From Variovorax sp. CF079 (GTDB lineage Bacteria > Pseudomonadota > Gammaproteobacteria > Burkholderiales > Burkholderiaceae_C), in the NCBI RefSeq assembly GCF_900101545.1, contig NZ_FMZU01000015.1, positions 62,001-126,000 of the forward strand: a stretch of DNA of 64,000 bases, given 5' to 3'. Position numbers and translations under genes: made by a program. Numbering within the stretch: position 1 is the first letter of the stretch; the number at the start of each line of letters is the position of its first letter. The notes under the pieces were generated by a model. That model searched no databases. It was given only the letters and a program-made list of their open reading frames with translations, and was not told the origin of the DNA. Positions 25,289 through 35,078 of the stretch are shown one piece after another.

Positions 25289-26758
25289 TCAGACCGCCCG
25301 CGTCAGCATCCGCCCCGCCCGCGCCCGCACCTCGGGCTCTTCTTCGCCGCCTCGGAAGGCGCAGGCGCCGTTGACGAACACGCGATCGATCCCCACGCTG
25401 GCGCTCTGCGGCCGGTCGTAGGTGGCGGTGTCGGCGATGGTGCGCGGATCGAACACCACCACGTCGGCCATCGCGCCCACGCGCAGCAGGCCGCGGTCGG
25501 CGATGCGCAGGTTGCGCGCGGTCATGCCGGTCATCTTGTGGACTGCCTGTTCGAGCGTGAACAGCTGGCGCTCGCGCCAGTAGCGCGCGAACACGCGCGG
25601 GAAGGCGCCCCACAGGCGCGGATGCGGATGGCGGTCGTGCGGCAGGCCGTCGCTGCCGATCATGGTGCGCGGATGGGCGATCACGCGCTCCACGTCCTCT
25701 TCCTTCATCTGGAAGTAGCAGGCGCCGCCGGGCTGCAGGCGGCGGCAGGCTTCCTTCTGGTCCACGCCCCATTCGCGCGCGACGTCGGCGAGCATGCGGC
25801 CCGTCACCTCGGGATGCGGATCGGACCAGGTCAGCAGGATGTCGATCACGCCGTCCACCAGGTCCTCGCGCAACACGGTGGAGCCGGCGACGTAGGGGTA
25901 GACGTCGAGCGCGATGTCCTGCCGCTTCGCGAGCGCGTCGACCAGCGGCAGGGTTTCGAGCGTGCGGCCCCAATTGGCGGGGCCGGCGCATTTGTGGTGC
26001 GAGATCACGAGCGGCGCGCCGGCGCTGAAGGCGGTGTCGCCGGCCTCGTGCATTGCCTCGATGATGGTTTCCATCTCGCTGCGCAGGTGCGTGGCATAGA
26101 CGCCGCCGTGGCGCGCGACGATGCGCGCGAGCGCCGTCACCTCTTCGGCCGGCGCGGCGAAGGCTTGCTCGTAGAACAGGCCCGAGGAGAGGCCGTGGGC
26201 GCCGTCCAGCATGCAGGCTTCGAGCAGCTGGCCCATGCGCGCGCGCTCGTCCTCGGTGGCCGCGCGGTCGAGCGCGTCCATGGTCGCGAAGCGCAAGGTG
26301 GTGTGGCCGATCAGCGCCGCGACATTGAGCGCCGGCTGCGCCGCCTCGACCGCGGCGCGGTACTCGGCCATCGTGGCGTGGCGGAAGGAATCGATGCCCA
26401 GCAACGTGAGCGGCGGCTGGGCTTGCGGCGTGCGGTAGGGCGCGAGCGAGATGCCGCAGTTGCCGGTGACCACCGTCGTGATGCCTTGCGAGATCTTCGG
26501 CAGGCACAGCGGATCGCGCAGCACGATCGCGTCGTCGTGCGTGTGGACATCGATGAAGCCGGGGGCGATCACCCTGCCGCGGCAGTCGACGGTTTCGAGA
26601 TCGGCCGCTGCGATGCCTTCGGGCAGGCGCTCGCGCAGGCCTTCGCCCAGCGCTGCGATACGGTCGCCGGCCAGCAGCACGTCGCCGGGCCAGCTCGGGC
26701 CGCCGGAGCCGTCGACCACGAGGCCGCCTTCGAGCAAGAAGATCGCTTGCTCAGCCAT
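25289..26758 (-). CDS. N-acyl-D-amino-acid deacylase (D-aminoacylase)
   Basis: A 489-residue amidohydrolase. Metal and catalytic residues known for D-aminoacylases are visible at matching spacing: H72 and H74 (DVHTHDD), C101 (GNCGIS), H224 (ATHLRSE), H254 (SHHK) and D370 (GSDGLPHD). It hydrolyses N-acyl-D-amino acids to the D-amino acid and a carboxylate. It overlaps the RpiR gene by 8 bp and closes the minus-strand operon that starts with the oligopeptide binding protein. Together with the D-serine-dehydratase-like enzyme this gives a coherent D-amino-acid pathway. Confidence 0.92.
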   Translation of the reverse strand: MAEQAIFLLEGGLVVDGSGGPSWPGDVLLAGDRIAALGEGLRERLPEGIAAADLETVDCRGRVIAPGFIDVHTHDDAIVLRDPLCLPKISQGITTVVTGNCGISLAPYRTPQAQPPLTLLGIDSFRHATMAEYRAAVEAAQPALNVAALIGHTTLRFATMDALDRAATEDERARMGQLLEACMLDGAHGLSSGLFYEQAFAAPAEEVTALARIVARHGGVYATHLRSEMETIIEAMHEAGDTAFSAGAPLVISHHKCAGPANWGRTLETLPLVDALAKRQDIALDVYPYVAGSTVLREDLVDGVIDILLTWSDPHPEVTGRMLADVAREWGVDQKEACRRLQPGGACYFQMKEEDVERVIAHPRTMIGSDGLPHDRHPHPRLWGAFPRVFARYWRERQLFTLEQAVHKMTGMTARNLRIADRGLLRVGAMADVVVFDPRTIADTATYDRPQSASVGIDRVFVNGACAFRGGEEEPEVRARAGRMLTRAV

Positions 26759-27650
26759 GCTTCACTCCTCCGCCATCCCAGCTCTGCAGCGGATGCGTGC
26801 TCGCATCGATGCCGTGGCGCTGGAAGGCTTCGCGCGCGCGCTGCAGGCGCTGCACCGCGGGTTCGCCGCGGCGCTGCGCGACCAGCACGGTCAGGATCTC
26901 GATCACCGTCAGGTGCGTGAGGTAGGCGTCGATGCCCACGTGCATCACCGCGTCGTCGGGCACCGAGAGGCCCAGCAGGAAATCGGCCTTCGCCGCGAGC
27001 GCCGTGCCGGGTCGCGTGAGTGCGACCACCTTGGCGCCCTGCCCGCGCGCGATGTCGACAGCATCGAGCAGCGAGGGCATGCCGCCCACGTGCGAGATCG
27101 CGATCACCACGCCACCCGGGCGCTGGGCCGCGCCGGCCACCTGCTGCAGGTGGTAGTCGGCCCAGGCGTTGGCCGAGAGGCCGAGGCGGAACAGCCGCGC
27201 CTGCAGGTCGTTGGCCATGAACCACGAGGTGGCGCCGGCACCATAGAGATCGACGTGCGGCGCCGCCGCGATGGCGGCCACGGCGCCGTCGAGCACTTCC
27301 ATGTCGAGCTGGTTGCGCACGCCCGAGACCGAGGCGGCGGCGCTGCGCGCGATCTTGCCGACCACCTCGTCGGCCGCGTCCTCGATGTTCACACGCCGGT
27401 GCAGCGGCGAGCCGCCGAGCGCCAGTTCCTGCGCCAGCGCAAGCTTGAATTCGCGCAGGCCGGCGAAGCCGAGATCGCGGCAGGTGCGCATGATGGTGGG
27501 CACCGAGCTGCGCGAGCGCTCGGCCAGCGTCTCGAAGCTTTCCTCGAGCGCGCGGTCGGGGTCTTCGAGGATCAGGTCGAGGATGGCGCGCCGCGTGGCC
27601 GAGGCGCCGTCGCGGATCTCGGCCATCTTCTGAAGCAGGGAGGATGTCAT
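26751..27650 (-). CDS. RpiR/MurR-family transcriptional regulator
   Basis: About 299 residues, with an N-terminal RpiR helix-turn-helix (SRSSVPTIMRTCRDLGFAGL) and a C-terminal SIS sugar-isomerase-type domain (VDLYGAGATSWFMANDL; ISHVGGMPSLLDAV). The start could be the ATG at 27650 or the one at 27662, which overlaps the upstream stop as TGATG. Its place inside the operon between the PLP enzyme and the deacylase makes it the likely regulator of this locus. Two TGAAA-N5-TTTC motifs in front of the operon are candidate binding sites. The ligand may be a sugar phosphate or another phosphorylated metabolite, as in most relatives. Confidence 0.9.
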   Translation of the reverse strand: MTSSLLQKMAEIRDGASATRRAILDLILEDPDRALEESFETLAERSRSSVPTIMRTCRDLGFAGLREFKLALAQELALGGSPLHRRVNIEDAADEVVGKIARSAAASVSGVRNQLDMEVLDGAVAAIAAAPHVDLYGAGATSWFMANDLQARLFRLGLSANAWADYHLQQVAGAAQRPGGVVIAISHVGGMPSLLDAVDIARGQGAKVVALTRPGTALAAKADFLLGLSVPDDAVMHVGIDAYLTHLTVIEILTVLVAQRRGEPAVQRLQRAREAFQRHGIDASTHPLQSWDGGGVKHG

Positions 27651-27661
27651 CACGGGCGCCA

Positions 27662-28960
27662 TCAGAAGTGCATGGCCACCGCATCGCTGATGCGGTAGTC
27701 CTCTTCGACCACCGGCATCCAGTGCCACTTGTCGAAGGTGGTGCAGGGGTGCGAGATGCCGAGGCCGACGCGCTCGCCGACCGCGGGCGCCTGCGGCTCC
27801 TCGGCATCGTCCCAGCGCAGGTAGGCATGCTGGTCGTTCAGCGCCGTGATCTGCCAGCCCGGCGGCACCGCGGCGGGCACCAGGCTGCCGCGCGCGGCGC
27901 GCGCGATCGGCACCGGCAGCGAAAGGTCGAAGGAGATGTCGCGCTTGCCGACCGCGAGGATCGCGAGCTTCGGTTCGGGGCGCGACTGCACCGTGGCCCA
28001 CACCTCCATCGCAGGGCGCAGGCTCTCGCCGCAGCCGCAGCCCAACCGTTCGTCCACGGCACTCAGCATGCGCTGGTAGAAGCCGTGGTCGTGCGTCACG
28101 TAGCAGCCCGAGCGCAGCAGGCCGCGCACGCGGGCCTGGAGCGCCGGCTTCAGGCGGCCGGCCACCAGGTCGAAGATCGCGGAGCCGCCGGCCGAGACCA
28201 GCACCTCGTCGGTGTCGAACAGACTGTGGAGGTCGCAATGGCGGGCCACGGCCTCGACGCGGTCCATGAGCGTGTTCGCATAGGTCGTGTCGGGCCCGCT
28301 CTCGCCGGTGGCGCCCTGCCCTTCGTAGCATTCGATGCCGGCGAGCTTGACGGCGTCGCTCTCGTGCAGGCGGGTGGCGAGCGTGACCGCTTCCTCGTGC
28401 GTGCGGCAGCCGGTGCGCGCACCCTCGACGCCGATTTCGAGCATCACCTCAAAAGGCAGGTGCTCGGGGTGGCGCTCTGTCCAGTCCTCGATCAGCGCAA
28501 GCTGCGCCAGCGAATCGACCAGAAACACGACGCGCAGGTCGATGTGCGCGTGCAGCAGCAGCTGGATGCCGGCCAGGTCTTCGTCGTTCACCACCTGGTT
28601 GGCGATCAGCGTGCGCCGCGCGCCGGCGGCCACGCCGACGGCGAGCTGCGTCACGGTCGCGAAAGTGAGGCCCCAGGCGCCGGCGTCGAGCTGGCGCTTG
28701 AAGAGCTGCGGCGACATGGTGGTCTTGCCGTGCGGCGCGAGGTCGATGCCCCACTGGCGCACGCGCGCCTGCATCCACTGGAGGTTGTGTTCCAGCGCCT
28801 CGCGCTTAAGCACGGCCAGCGGCAGCGGCAGGTCGCCGGCCAGCACATGCCAGCCGGCCTTGCCGATCTCGCTGCGGCGCTTCGGCGGCTGGGTGCGCGG
28901 GTAGCCCTTGAAGCCGGTGTTGAGCAGCGGATCGATGAAGTCGTCGTATTCGGTGATCAT
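27662..28960 (-). CDS. PLP- and zinc-dependent D-serine dehydratase-like / D-threonine aldolase-like enzyme
   Basis: A 432-residue fold-type III PLP enzyme. The PLP lysine is probably K79 in APHGKTTMSP. The C-terminal motif HPCTTFDKW supplies H404 and C406, the zinc ligands seen in eukaryotic-type D-serine dehydratases. Such enzymes convert D-serine to pyruvate and ammonia through 2-aminoacrylate, or cleave D-threonine. The ATG at 28960 overlaps the ABC ATPase stop as ATGA, so it is translationally coupled to the transporter. The divergent RidA gene fits an enzyme that releases a reactive enamine. Confidence 0.87.
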   Translation of the reverse strand: MITEYDDFIDPLLNTGFKGYPRTQPPKRRSEIGKAGWHVLAGDLPLPLAVLKREALEHNLQWMQARVRQWGIDLAPHGKTTMSPQLFKRQLDAGAWGLTFATVTQLAVGVAAGARRTLIANQVVNDEDLAGIQLLLHAHIDLRVVFLVDSLAQLALIEDWTERHPEHLPFEVMLEIGVEGARTGCRTHEEAVTLATRLHESDAVKLAGIECYEGQGATGESGPDTTYANTLMDRVEAVARHCDLHSLFDTDEVLVSAGGSAIFDLVAGRLKPALQARVRGLLRSGCYVTHDHGFYQRMLSAVDERLGCGCGESLRPAMEVWATVQSRPEPKLAILAVGKRDISFDLSLPVPIARAARGSLVPAAVPPGWQITALNDQHAYLRWDDAEEPQAPAVGERVGLGISHPCTTFDKWHWMPVVEEDYRISDAVAMHF

Positions 28961-29928
28961 AGGGAAATCAGCTCTTTGCGGATGCAGGCGGAAAAATGGC
29001 CCGGTGCGAGTTCGTCCAGCGGCGGCACGGTCTGGGCGCAGGCCTCGATGGCATGCGGACAGCGCGTGCGGAACACGCAGCCGGACGGCGGCGCGACCGG
29101 GCTCGGGATGTCGCCCTTCAGCGCGACGTGTTCGTTGGGCAGCAGCGGATCGGGCTTCGGGCTCGCGGCCAACAGGGCTCGCGTGTAGGGATGCTGCGGG
29201 CGCTCGAAGAGTTCGCTGGTGGTCGCCACTTCCATCACCTTGCCGAGGTAAAGCACGACCACGCGGTCGCACAGGTATTCCACCACGTCCAGGTCGTGCG
29301 AGATGAATAGCATCGTCAGCGACAGGCGTTCGCGCAGATCGGCCAGCAGGTTGATCACCTGCGACTGGATCGACACGTCCAGCGCCGACAGCGGCTCGTC
29401 GGCGACGATGAACTCGGGCTCGACGGCGAGCGCGCGCGCCACGCCGATGCGCTGCCGCTGGCCGCCCGAGAACTCGTGCGGAAAGCGGCTTGCATGCTCG
29501 GGGCGCAGGCCCACGGTTTCGAGCAGTTCGGCGATGCGCTTGTCGCGTGCAGCGGCGCCCTTGTGCAGCCCGTGCGTGGCCAGCGCCTCGCCGAGGATGG
29601 CGCTGATGCGCATCTTCGGGTTGAGGCTCGCGTACGGGTCCTGGAAGATGATCTGCAGCTTGCTGCGCAGCTTTCGCAGCGGCCCGGAAGAGAGCTTGCC
29701 GATGTCGTCGCCGCGGTAGAGCACCTCGCCCTCCGTGCGCTCGACCAGGCGCAGCAGCGTGCGGCCGATGGTGCTCTTGCCGGAGCCCGATTCGCCGACC
29801 AGGCCCAGCGTTTCGCCGGCGCGGATCGCGAAGGAAACGTCGTCGACCGCGCGCACCGGGCGCTCGCCGCTGCCGAAGTATTTCTTGAGGCCTCGGACCT
29901 CGATCAGGGGGACTGCGGCAGTGGTCAT
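28957..29928 (-). CDS. Oligopeptide/dipeptide ABC transporter ATPase (DppF-like)
   Basis: A 323-residue ABC ATPase with Walker A GESGSGKST, Q-loop FQDPYASLNP, signature SGGQRQR, Walker B FIVADEPLSALD and the C-terminal oligopeptide-transporter cysteine region (CVFRTRCPHA) common to the DppF/OppF group. The start at 29928 gives MTTAAVPLIEV. It overlaps the downstream PLP enzyme by ATGA. A 127-bp gap containing paired inverted repeats separates it from the second ATPase gene upstream. It supplies energy for the importer encoded by this operon. Confidence 0.94.
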   Translation of the reverse strand: MTTAAVPLIEVRGLKKYFGSGERPVRAVDDVSFAIRAGETLGLVGESGSGKSTIGRTLLRLVERTEGEVLYRGDDIGKLSSGPLRKLRSKLQIIFQDPYASLNPKMRISAILGEALATHGLHKGAAARDKRIAELLETVGLRPEHASRFPHEFSGGQRQRIGVARALAVEPEFIVADEPLSALDVSIQSQVINLLADLRERLSLTMLFISHDLDVVEYLCDRVVVLYLGKVMEVATTSELFERPQHPYTRALLAASPKPDPLLPNEHVALKGDIPSPVAPPSGCVFRTRCPHAIEACAQTVPPLDELAPGHFSACIRKELISL

Positions 29929-29943
29929 GGGCACGTGGTATTG

Positions 29944-30040
29944 GCTCCTTCTCCCGCAGGCGGGAGAGGGCGGGGGATGAGGGCGGGGGCCTCGGGATGC
30001 ACCCTCACCCCGGCCCTCTCCCGCGAACGGGAGAGGGAGC
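29944..30040. repeat. Pair of oppositely oriented REP-like palindromic repeats
   Basis: Two roughly 40-bp units face each other: 29944-29983 on the plus strand and 30002-30040 on the minus strand. Each holds a hairpin core CTCCCGC/GCGGGAG followed by a GA-rich and then G-rich tail ending in GAGGG. Together they could fold into a long stem between the two ATPase genes. Similar units are widespread intergenic repeats in proteobacteria. They probably affect mRNA stability or termination between the genes. Confidence 0.8.
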
Positions 30041-30055
30041 AAGGCGGCGGCGTAC

Positions 30056-31089
<1,034 letters not shown>

Positions 31090-31090
<1 letters not shown>

Positions 31091-31929
31091 CACGTTGCCT
31101 TCTTGAGCTTGGGGTCCAGCAGGTCGCGCACGCCGTCGCCCAGCAACTGCAGCGAGAGCGCGGTGAAGATGATCGCCAACCCCGGAAACAGCACGACCCA
31201 GAAGGCCCGGTCCGCATACTGCTGGCTGCCCGCGACCATGGTGCCCCAGGTCGGGATCTCGGGCGGCACGCCGACGCCGAGGAAGGACAGGCCCGCCTCC
31301 GCCAGGATGGCGTAGGCGAAGATGAAGGACACCTGCACCAGGATCGGCGACATCAGGTTGGGCAGGATGTGGCGCCACAGGATGCGCGAGGTGCGCACGC
31401 CCAAGGCGCGCACGGCTTCGACGAAGAGCAGCTCGCGCACCACCAGCGTGGAGGCGCGCACCACGCGCGCGACGCGCGGCGTGTAGACCAGCACCAGCGC
31501 CAGTACCACGTTGCCCAGCGAAGCGCCGAGGATGGCGACCAGCGCGATCGCAAGCAGGATGTCGGGGAAGGACATCATCGCGTCGACCACGCGCATCAGC
31601 GGCGCATCGAGCCGGCGGAAGAAGCCGGCCACCAGGCCCAGGAGGGTGCCCGCGATCACCGAGCCCAGCGCGGTGAGCGCCGCGATCGCGAGCGAATAGC
31701 GCGCGCCGTGGACGATGCGCGAGTACATGTCGCGCCCCAGCTCGTCGGTACCCATCAGGTGCGCGGCGCTCGGCGGCTTGAGGCGGTCGAGCACGGCCGT
31801 GTCGTTGGGGTCGGCCGAGGCGAACCATGGCGCGCCGAGCGCGAGCACCGCGATCACCAGCAGCACCAGGGCCGAGACCATCACGATGCGGCGGTGCATC
31901 AGCTGGCGGAGCATTCGAGGCATTTGCAT
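31090..31929 (-). CDS. Oligopeptide/dipeptide ABC transporter permease (DppC-like)
   Basis: A 279-residue membrane protein of the DppC group. The N-terminal helix and the HLMGTDELGRDMYSRIV block are diagnostic, followed by the permease core and the EAA loop (EAVRALGVRTSRILWRHILP). It has about six helices. The operon order binding protein, DppB, DppC, DppD, DppF is standard. The 3-bp gap to the DppB gene implies coupled translation. Confidence 0.94.
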
Positions 31930-31932
31930 GAT

Positions 31933-32874
31933 TCAGATCTTCACGCGCGGGTCGACCACGGCGTACAACAAGTCGATCGAGAAGTTGATGAGCACGTAGA
32001 TCGCAGCGATCACGAGCAAGGCTCCCTGGATCACCGGATAGTCGCGCCGCAGCACCGCGTTCACCACCAGGTTGCCGACGCCGGGCAGGCCGAACACCGT
32101 CTCGGTGACGACGGCGCCGCCGATCATCAGCGCGATGGTGAGCCCCAGCACGGTGACGATCGGCACCAGCGCGTTGCGCAGCGCATGCTTGAGCACCACC
32201 GTGCTTTCCGCCAGGCCCTTGGAACGCGCGGTGCGCACATAGTCCTCGCCCAGCACGTCGAGCATCGAGGCGCGCGTGAAGCGGATGATCAACGCCGAGT
32301 TCAAGAGCCCCAGCACCGCGGCCGGCAGGATCAGCGCATGCAGGCGCTCGGCCAGCGGCGCGTCGGGCGCGCCGTAGCCCGAAACCGGGAACCAGCCGAG
32401 CGAGACCGCGAAGAGCTGGATCAGCACGATGCCGAGCCAGAAACTCGGGATGCTGGCGCCGAGCATCGCGATGCCGGTGAACACCTGGTCGACCACGCGC
32501 CCACGGAATACCGCCGAGACGATGCCGCAGGGCAGCCCGATCAGCGCCGCGATCGCCACCGCCATCAGCGCCAGCAGCGTGGTCGGCTCCGCGCGCTCCA
32601 TGAGCGCCTGCGTGACCGGCCGCTGCAGAAAGATCGACTGGCCCAGGTTGCCCTGCAGCACTTCGCGCAGCCAGTAGCCGAACTGCACCGGCAGCGGCTT
32701 GTCGAGGCCGTATTCCTTCTGCACGCGCGCGATGTCGGCGGCGGTGGCCTGGTCACCGAGCAGCACCGAGACCGGATCGCCCGAGGCGGCGCGCGTGAGG
32801 ATGAAGACCAGCACCGCCACGATGGCGAGCACGACCAGCATGCCCGCGAGGCGGGACGAGAGATAGCGGACCAT
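31933..32874 (-). CDS. Oligopeptide/dipeptide ABC transporter permease (DppB-like)
   Basis: A 313-residue membrane protein with the DppB N-terminus (MVRYLSSRLAGMLVVLAI), the periplasmic segment with the ARVQKEYGLDKPLPVQFGYW block, six helices and the EAA loop (YVRTARSKGLAESTVVLKHA). It pairs with the DppC-like subunit. An 88-bp gap with a REP-like palindrome separates it from the binding-protein gene upstream. Confidence 0.94.
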   Translation of the reverse strand: MVRYLSSRLAGMLVVLAIVAVLVFILTRAASGDPVSVLLGDQATAADIARVQKEYGLDKPLPVQFGYWLREVLQGNLGQSIFLQRPVTQALMERAEPTTLLALMAVAIAALIGLPCGIVSAVFRGRVVDQVFTGIAMLGASIPSFWLGIVLIQLFAVSLGWFPVSGYGAPDAPLAERLHALILPAAVLGLLNSALIIRFTRASMLDVLGEDYVRTARSKGLAESTVVLKHALRNALVPIVTVLGLTIALMIGGAVVTETVFGLPGVGNLVVNAVLRRDYPVIQGALLVIAAIYVLINFSIDLLYAVVDPRVKI

Positions 32875-32886
32875 TCAGTTCTCCGA

Positions 32887-32955
32887 CCGTTCGCCCTGAG
32901 CTTGTCGAAGGGCTTGCACGTGCGACGACGGCTTCGACAAGCTCAGCCCGAACGG
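32887..32955. repeat. REP-like palindrome between binding protein and permease genes
   Basis: Two 24-bp arms (32887-32910 and 32932-32955) pair with 22 of 24 matches around a 21-base loop. The arms contain the CTGAGCTTGTCGAAG / CTTCGACAAGCTCAG core known from many high-GC proteobacterial genomes. It lies just past the stop of the binding-protein gene, where a strong RNA stem would protect the upstream message and reduce permease expression, as REP elements do in other importer operons. Confidence 0.85.
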
Positions 32956-32962
32956 GGTGGGG

Positions 32963-34507
32963 TTACTTGATGCGCGTATTCCAGAAATACGGCCAGGTGG
33001 CCGGCTGGTAGTTGTCCAGCGCCGGGCTCTTGGCCGACAGCCCGTTGAACTTGCCGACGTTCACGTAAGGCACCTCGTCGTAGACCACCTGCTGCACCTT
33101 GCCCCACAGCGCGCCGCGCTTGGCGGGATCGCTCTCGACATTGAAGGCGGACAGCGCGGCCTTCTTGGCTGGCGAATCCCACCAGCCCGGCGCGCCGTCG
33201 CCGAGCTGCGGCGGCGAGAGCATCGGCTCGGGGAACTGGCCCGAATGCGTGACGTAGACGTCCCACAGCTTCGGGTCGTTGCGGCGCTGCACCAGAGTGG
33301 CCCAGTCGACCACGTTGAGATCGACCTTGAAGCCGGCGCGCTTGAGCTGCTCGGCCATCAAGAGCGCCATGTTGTAGTGGAAGTCGTACTGGCGGCTGGT
33401 CAGCACGCGGATCGGCTCGCCCTTGTAGCCGGCCTTGGCGGCGGCCTCCTTCGCCTTGGGCGCATTGCGCTGGTTGTAGAGATCGGTGCCGCCCGTGGCA
33501 TAGAAGGGCGAGCCCTTGGGGAAGTGATTGCCTTCGGCGACGAAGAAGCGCGTGTCGCCGAAGCCGGCCGCGAGCATCTCGCCCTCGCCGAGCGCGACCT
33601 GGATCGCCTGGCGCAGCGGCTGGCTGGCGGCCACGCCTTCCTTGGTGTTGAAGACGAGGTAGGGAAAGCCGAAGGACGGCGTCATGATCGGCAGCGTCTT
33701 GCCGCTGGCCTTCTCGAGGCGCGCCAGGGCTTCCACCGGCAGCAGGTCGGCAAAGTCGTACTGGCCGGCCAGCGCGCCTTCGACGCGCGTGTTGGCATTG
33801 GGCACCGGCACGAAGCGAAGTTCCTCGATCGCCGCCTCGCGCTTGCCGCCGTAGCCACTCGCGGGCTCCTTGCGAGTGCTGTACTTGTCGAAGCGCGTGA
33901 GCAGCACGTACTGGTCGGGCCGGCGCTCCTTGAACTTGTAGGGACCGGTGCCGACAAAATCCTTCAGCGGCTGCGCGATCGAGTCCTTGGCCATGATCGC
34001 GGCCATGCCGCTGGGCAGCGCCAGCTGGGCGAGCAGCGGCGCGTAGGGCGCCTTGAGCACCAGCTCGACGCCCAGCGGGCCCTTGGCCTTGAGGCTCTCG
34101 AGCTCCTTGCCCACCGCCTTGCCGCGCGGTGACTGCTCGATCCAGCGCTGCAGGCTCGCGACCACATCGTCGGCGTTCAGTTCGCGGCCGTTGTGCAGCA
34201 TTACGCCCTTGCGCAGGGTGATGGCGTAGGCCTTGCCGTCGGCCGAGATCTTCGGCATCGATTCGGCCAGCATCGGCACCACGTTCCACTTCGCATCGAA
34301 GGTGTAGAGCGGCTCGTAGACGTGCTGCATGATCGTGCCGACCAGGTCGGCGGTGGAGGCCATCGGGTCCAGCGTCTGCGGCTCGGCCACCATGGCAAGG
34401 GTCGCGAAATTGCGCGGTCCCTGGGCCTGGGCCGGCGCCACGGCGAACAGCAAACTGACGAGGAACGCGCCGAGCAGGCTGCGCTTCGAGAGGCCGGGGG
34501 TCTGCAT
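32963..34507 (-). CDS. Peptide/oligopeptide ABC transporter substrate-binding protein (SBP family 5)
   Basis: A 514-residue exported protein with a signal peptide (MQTPGLSKRSLLGAFLVSLL, likely cleavage after AQAQ). The family-5 pattern follows: MVAEPQTLDPMAS, LRKGVMLHNGRELNADDVVASLQ and FVGTGPYKFKER. It captures peptides or similar ligands in the periplasm for the DppBCDF-like importer. The start has AAGGAG 7 bases upstream. It is the first gene of the operon, and its promoter region is shared with the divergent ridA-like gene. Confidence 0.94.
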   Translation of the reverse strand: MQTPGLSKRSLLGAFLVSLLFAVAPAQAQGPRNFATLAMVAEPQTLDPMASTADLVGTIMQHVYEPLYTFDAKWNVVPMLAESMPKISADGKAYAITLRKGVMLHNGRELNADDVVASLQRWIEQSPRGKAVGKELESLKAKGPLGVELVLKAPYAPLLAQLALPSGMAAIMAKDSIAQPLKDFVGTGPYKFKERRPDQYVLLTRFDKYSTRKEPASGYGGKREAAIEELRFVPVPNANTRVEGALAGQYDFADLLPVEALARLEKASGKTLPIMTPSFGFPYLVFNTKEGVAASQPLRQAIQVALGEGEMLAAGFGDTRFFVAEGNHFPKGSPFYATGGTDLYNQRNAPKAKEAAAKAGYKGEPIRVLTSRQYDFHYNMALLMAEQLKRAGFKVDLNVVDWATLVQRRNDPKLWDVYVTHSGQFPEPMLSPPQLGDGAPGWWDSPAKKAALSAFNVESDPAKRGALWGKVQQVVYDEVPYVNVGKFNGLSAKSPALDNYQPATWPYFWNTRIK

Positions 34508-34535
34508 GTGAAACTCCTTCGTGGGTCGGATGATT

Positions 34536-34550
34536 TGAAAAATATTTTCT
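34536..34550. promoter_or_regulatory. Candidate RpiR-type operator, copy 1
   Basis: A 15-bp motif TGAAA-N5-TTTCT lies 29 bp upstream of the binding-protein start codon, in the divergent promoter region. It shares its half-sites and spacing with the copy at 34621-34635. RpiR-family regulators such as HexR bind short A/T-rich palindromes of this kind. The assignment to the RpiR protein of this operon is inference. Confidence 0.5.
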
Positions 34551-34620
34551 CTTCGGCCAGACTTTGAAGCATCAAACATGCCAAATCACGGGTGTAAACC
34601 CTATGTTTCAGGATTTTTAC

Positions 34621-34635
34621 TGAAATAGAATTTCA
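34621..34635. promoter_or_regulatory. Candidate RpiR-type operator, copy 2
   Basis: A perfect inverted repeat TGAAAT-AGA-ATTTCA lies 26 bp upstream of the RidA start. It overlaps TAGAAT (34626-34631), which could serve as the -10 box. It has the same TGAAA-N5-TTTC pattern as the motif at 34536-34550, so one regulator could control both divergent transcripts. Confidence 0.55.
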
Positions 34636-34661
34636 ATTCACACTCAACCCAGGAGCTTTTC

Positions 34662-35048
34662 ATGCCGCTCGAATACCTCGGTGCATCCCCCAAGGCCTCG
34701 GACAACCAGGTCCGCCCCTTCTCCCCGGCCGTGCGCGCGGGCGACTTCATCTATGTGTCGGGACAGGTGCCCGCCGATGCGAACGGCGAGATCGTGGTCG
34801 GCGGCATCGAGGCTCAGACCCGGCAGGTCATGGAGAACATCAAGTCGGTGCTTGCGCTGGCCGGCGCGACGCTCGACGACGTCTGCAAGACCACCGTGTG
34901 GCTGCAGGACGCGCGCGATTTCGGTGCCTTCAATCGCGTCTACATGGGCTATTTCGGTGCCGGCCGGCCCGCGCGCTCGACCACCGAGGCGCGCCTGATG
35001 GTCGACGCCAAGGTCGAGATCGACGTGGTGGCCTACAAGCCGAAGTAA
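34662..35048 (+). CDS. RidA-family enamine/imine deaminase
   Basis: A 128-residue protein with the RidA/YjgF fold pattern: VYVSGQVPAD-like strand (IYVSGQVPADANGE), QTRQVMENIKSVL, DVCKTTVWLQD and the C-terminal PARSTTEARL arginine region. RidA proteins hydrolyse 2-aminoacrylate and related enamines released by PLP enzymes, protecting other PLP enzymes. The start has AGGAG 6 bases upstream of ATG. Its position, divergent from an operon encoding a D-serine-dehydratase-like enzyme, fits that role very well. Confidence 0.92.
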   Translation: MPLEYLGASPKASDNQVRPFSPAVRAGDFIYVSGQVPADANGEIVVGGIEAQTRQVMENIKSVLALAGATLDDVCKTTVWLQDARDFGAFNRVYMGYFGAGRPARSTTEARLMVDAKVEIDVVAYKPK

Positions 35049-35054
35049 GCCGGC

Positions 35055-35078
35055 AGCTGCGCGCCTAGGGGCGCAGCT
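35055..35078. terminator. Hairpin between convergent stop codons
   Basis: Eight-base arms AGCTGCGC (35055-35062) and GCGCAGCT (35071-35078) enclose an 8-base loop between the RidA stop and the C-terminal codons of the ClpP-like gene. There is no T-run, so termination would be weak or Rho-assisted. Confidence 0.35.
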
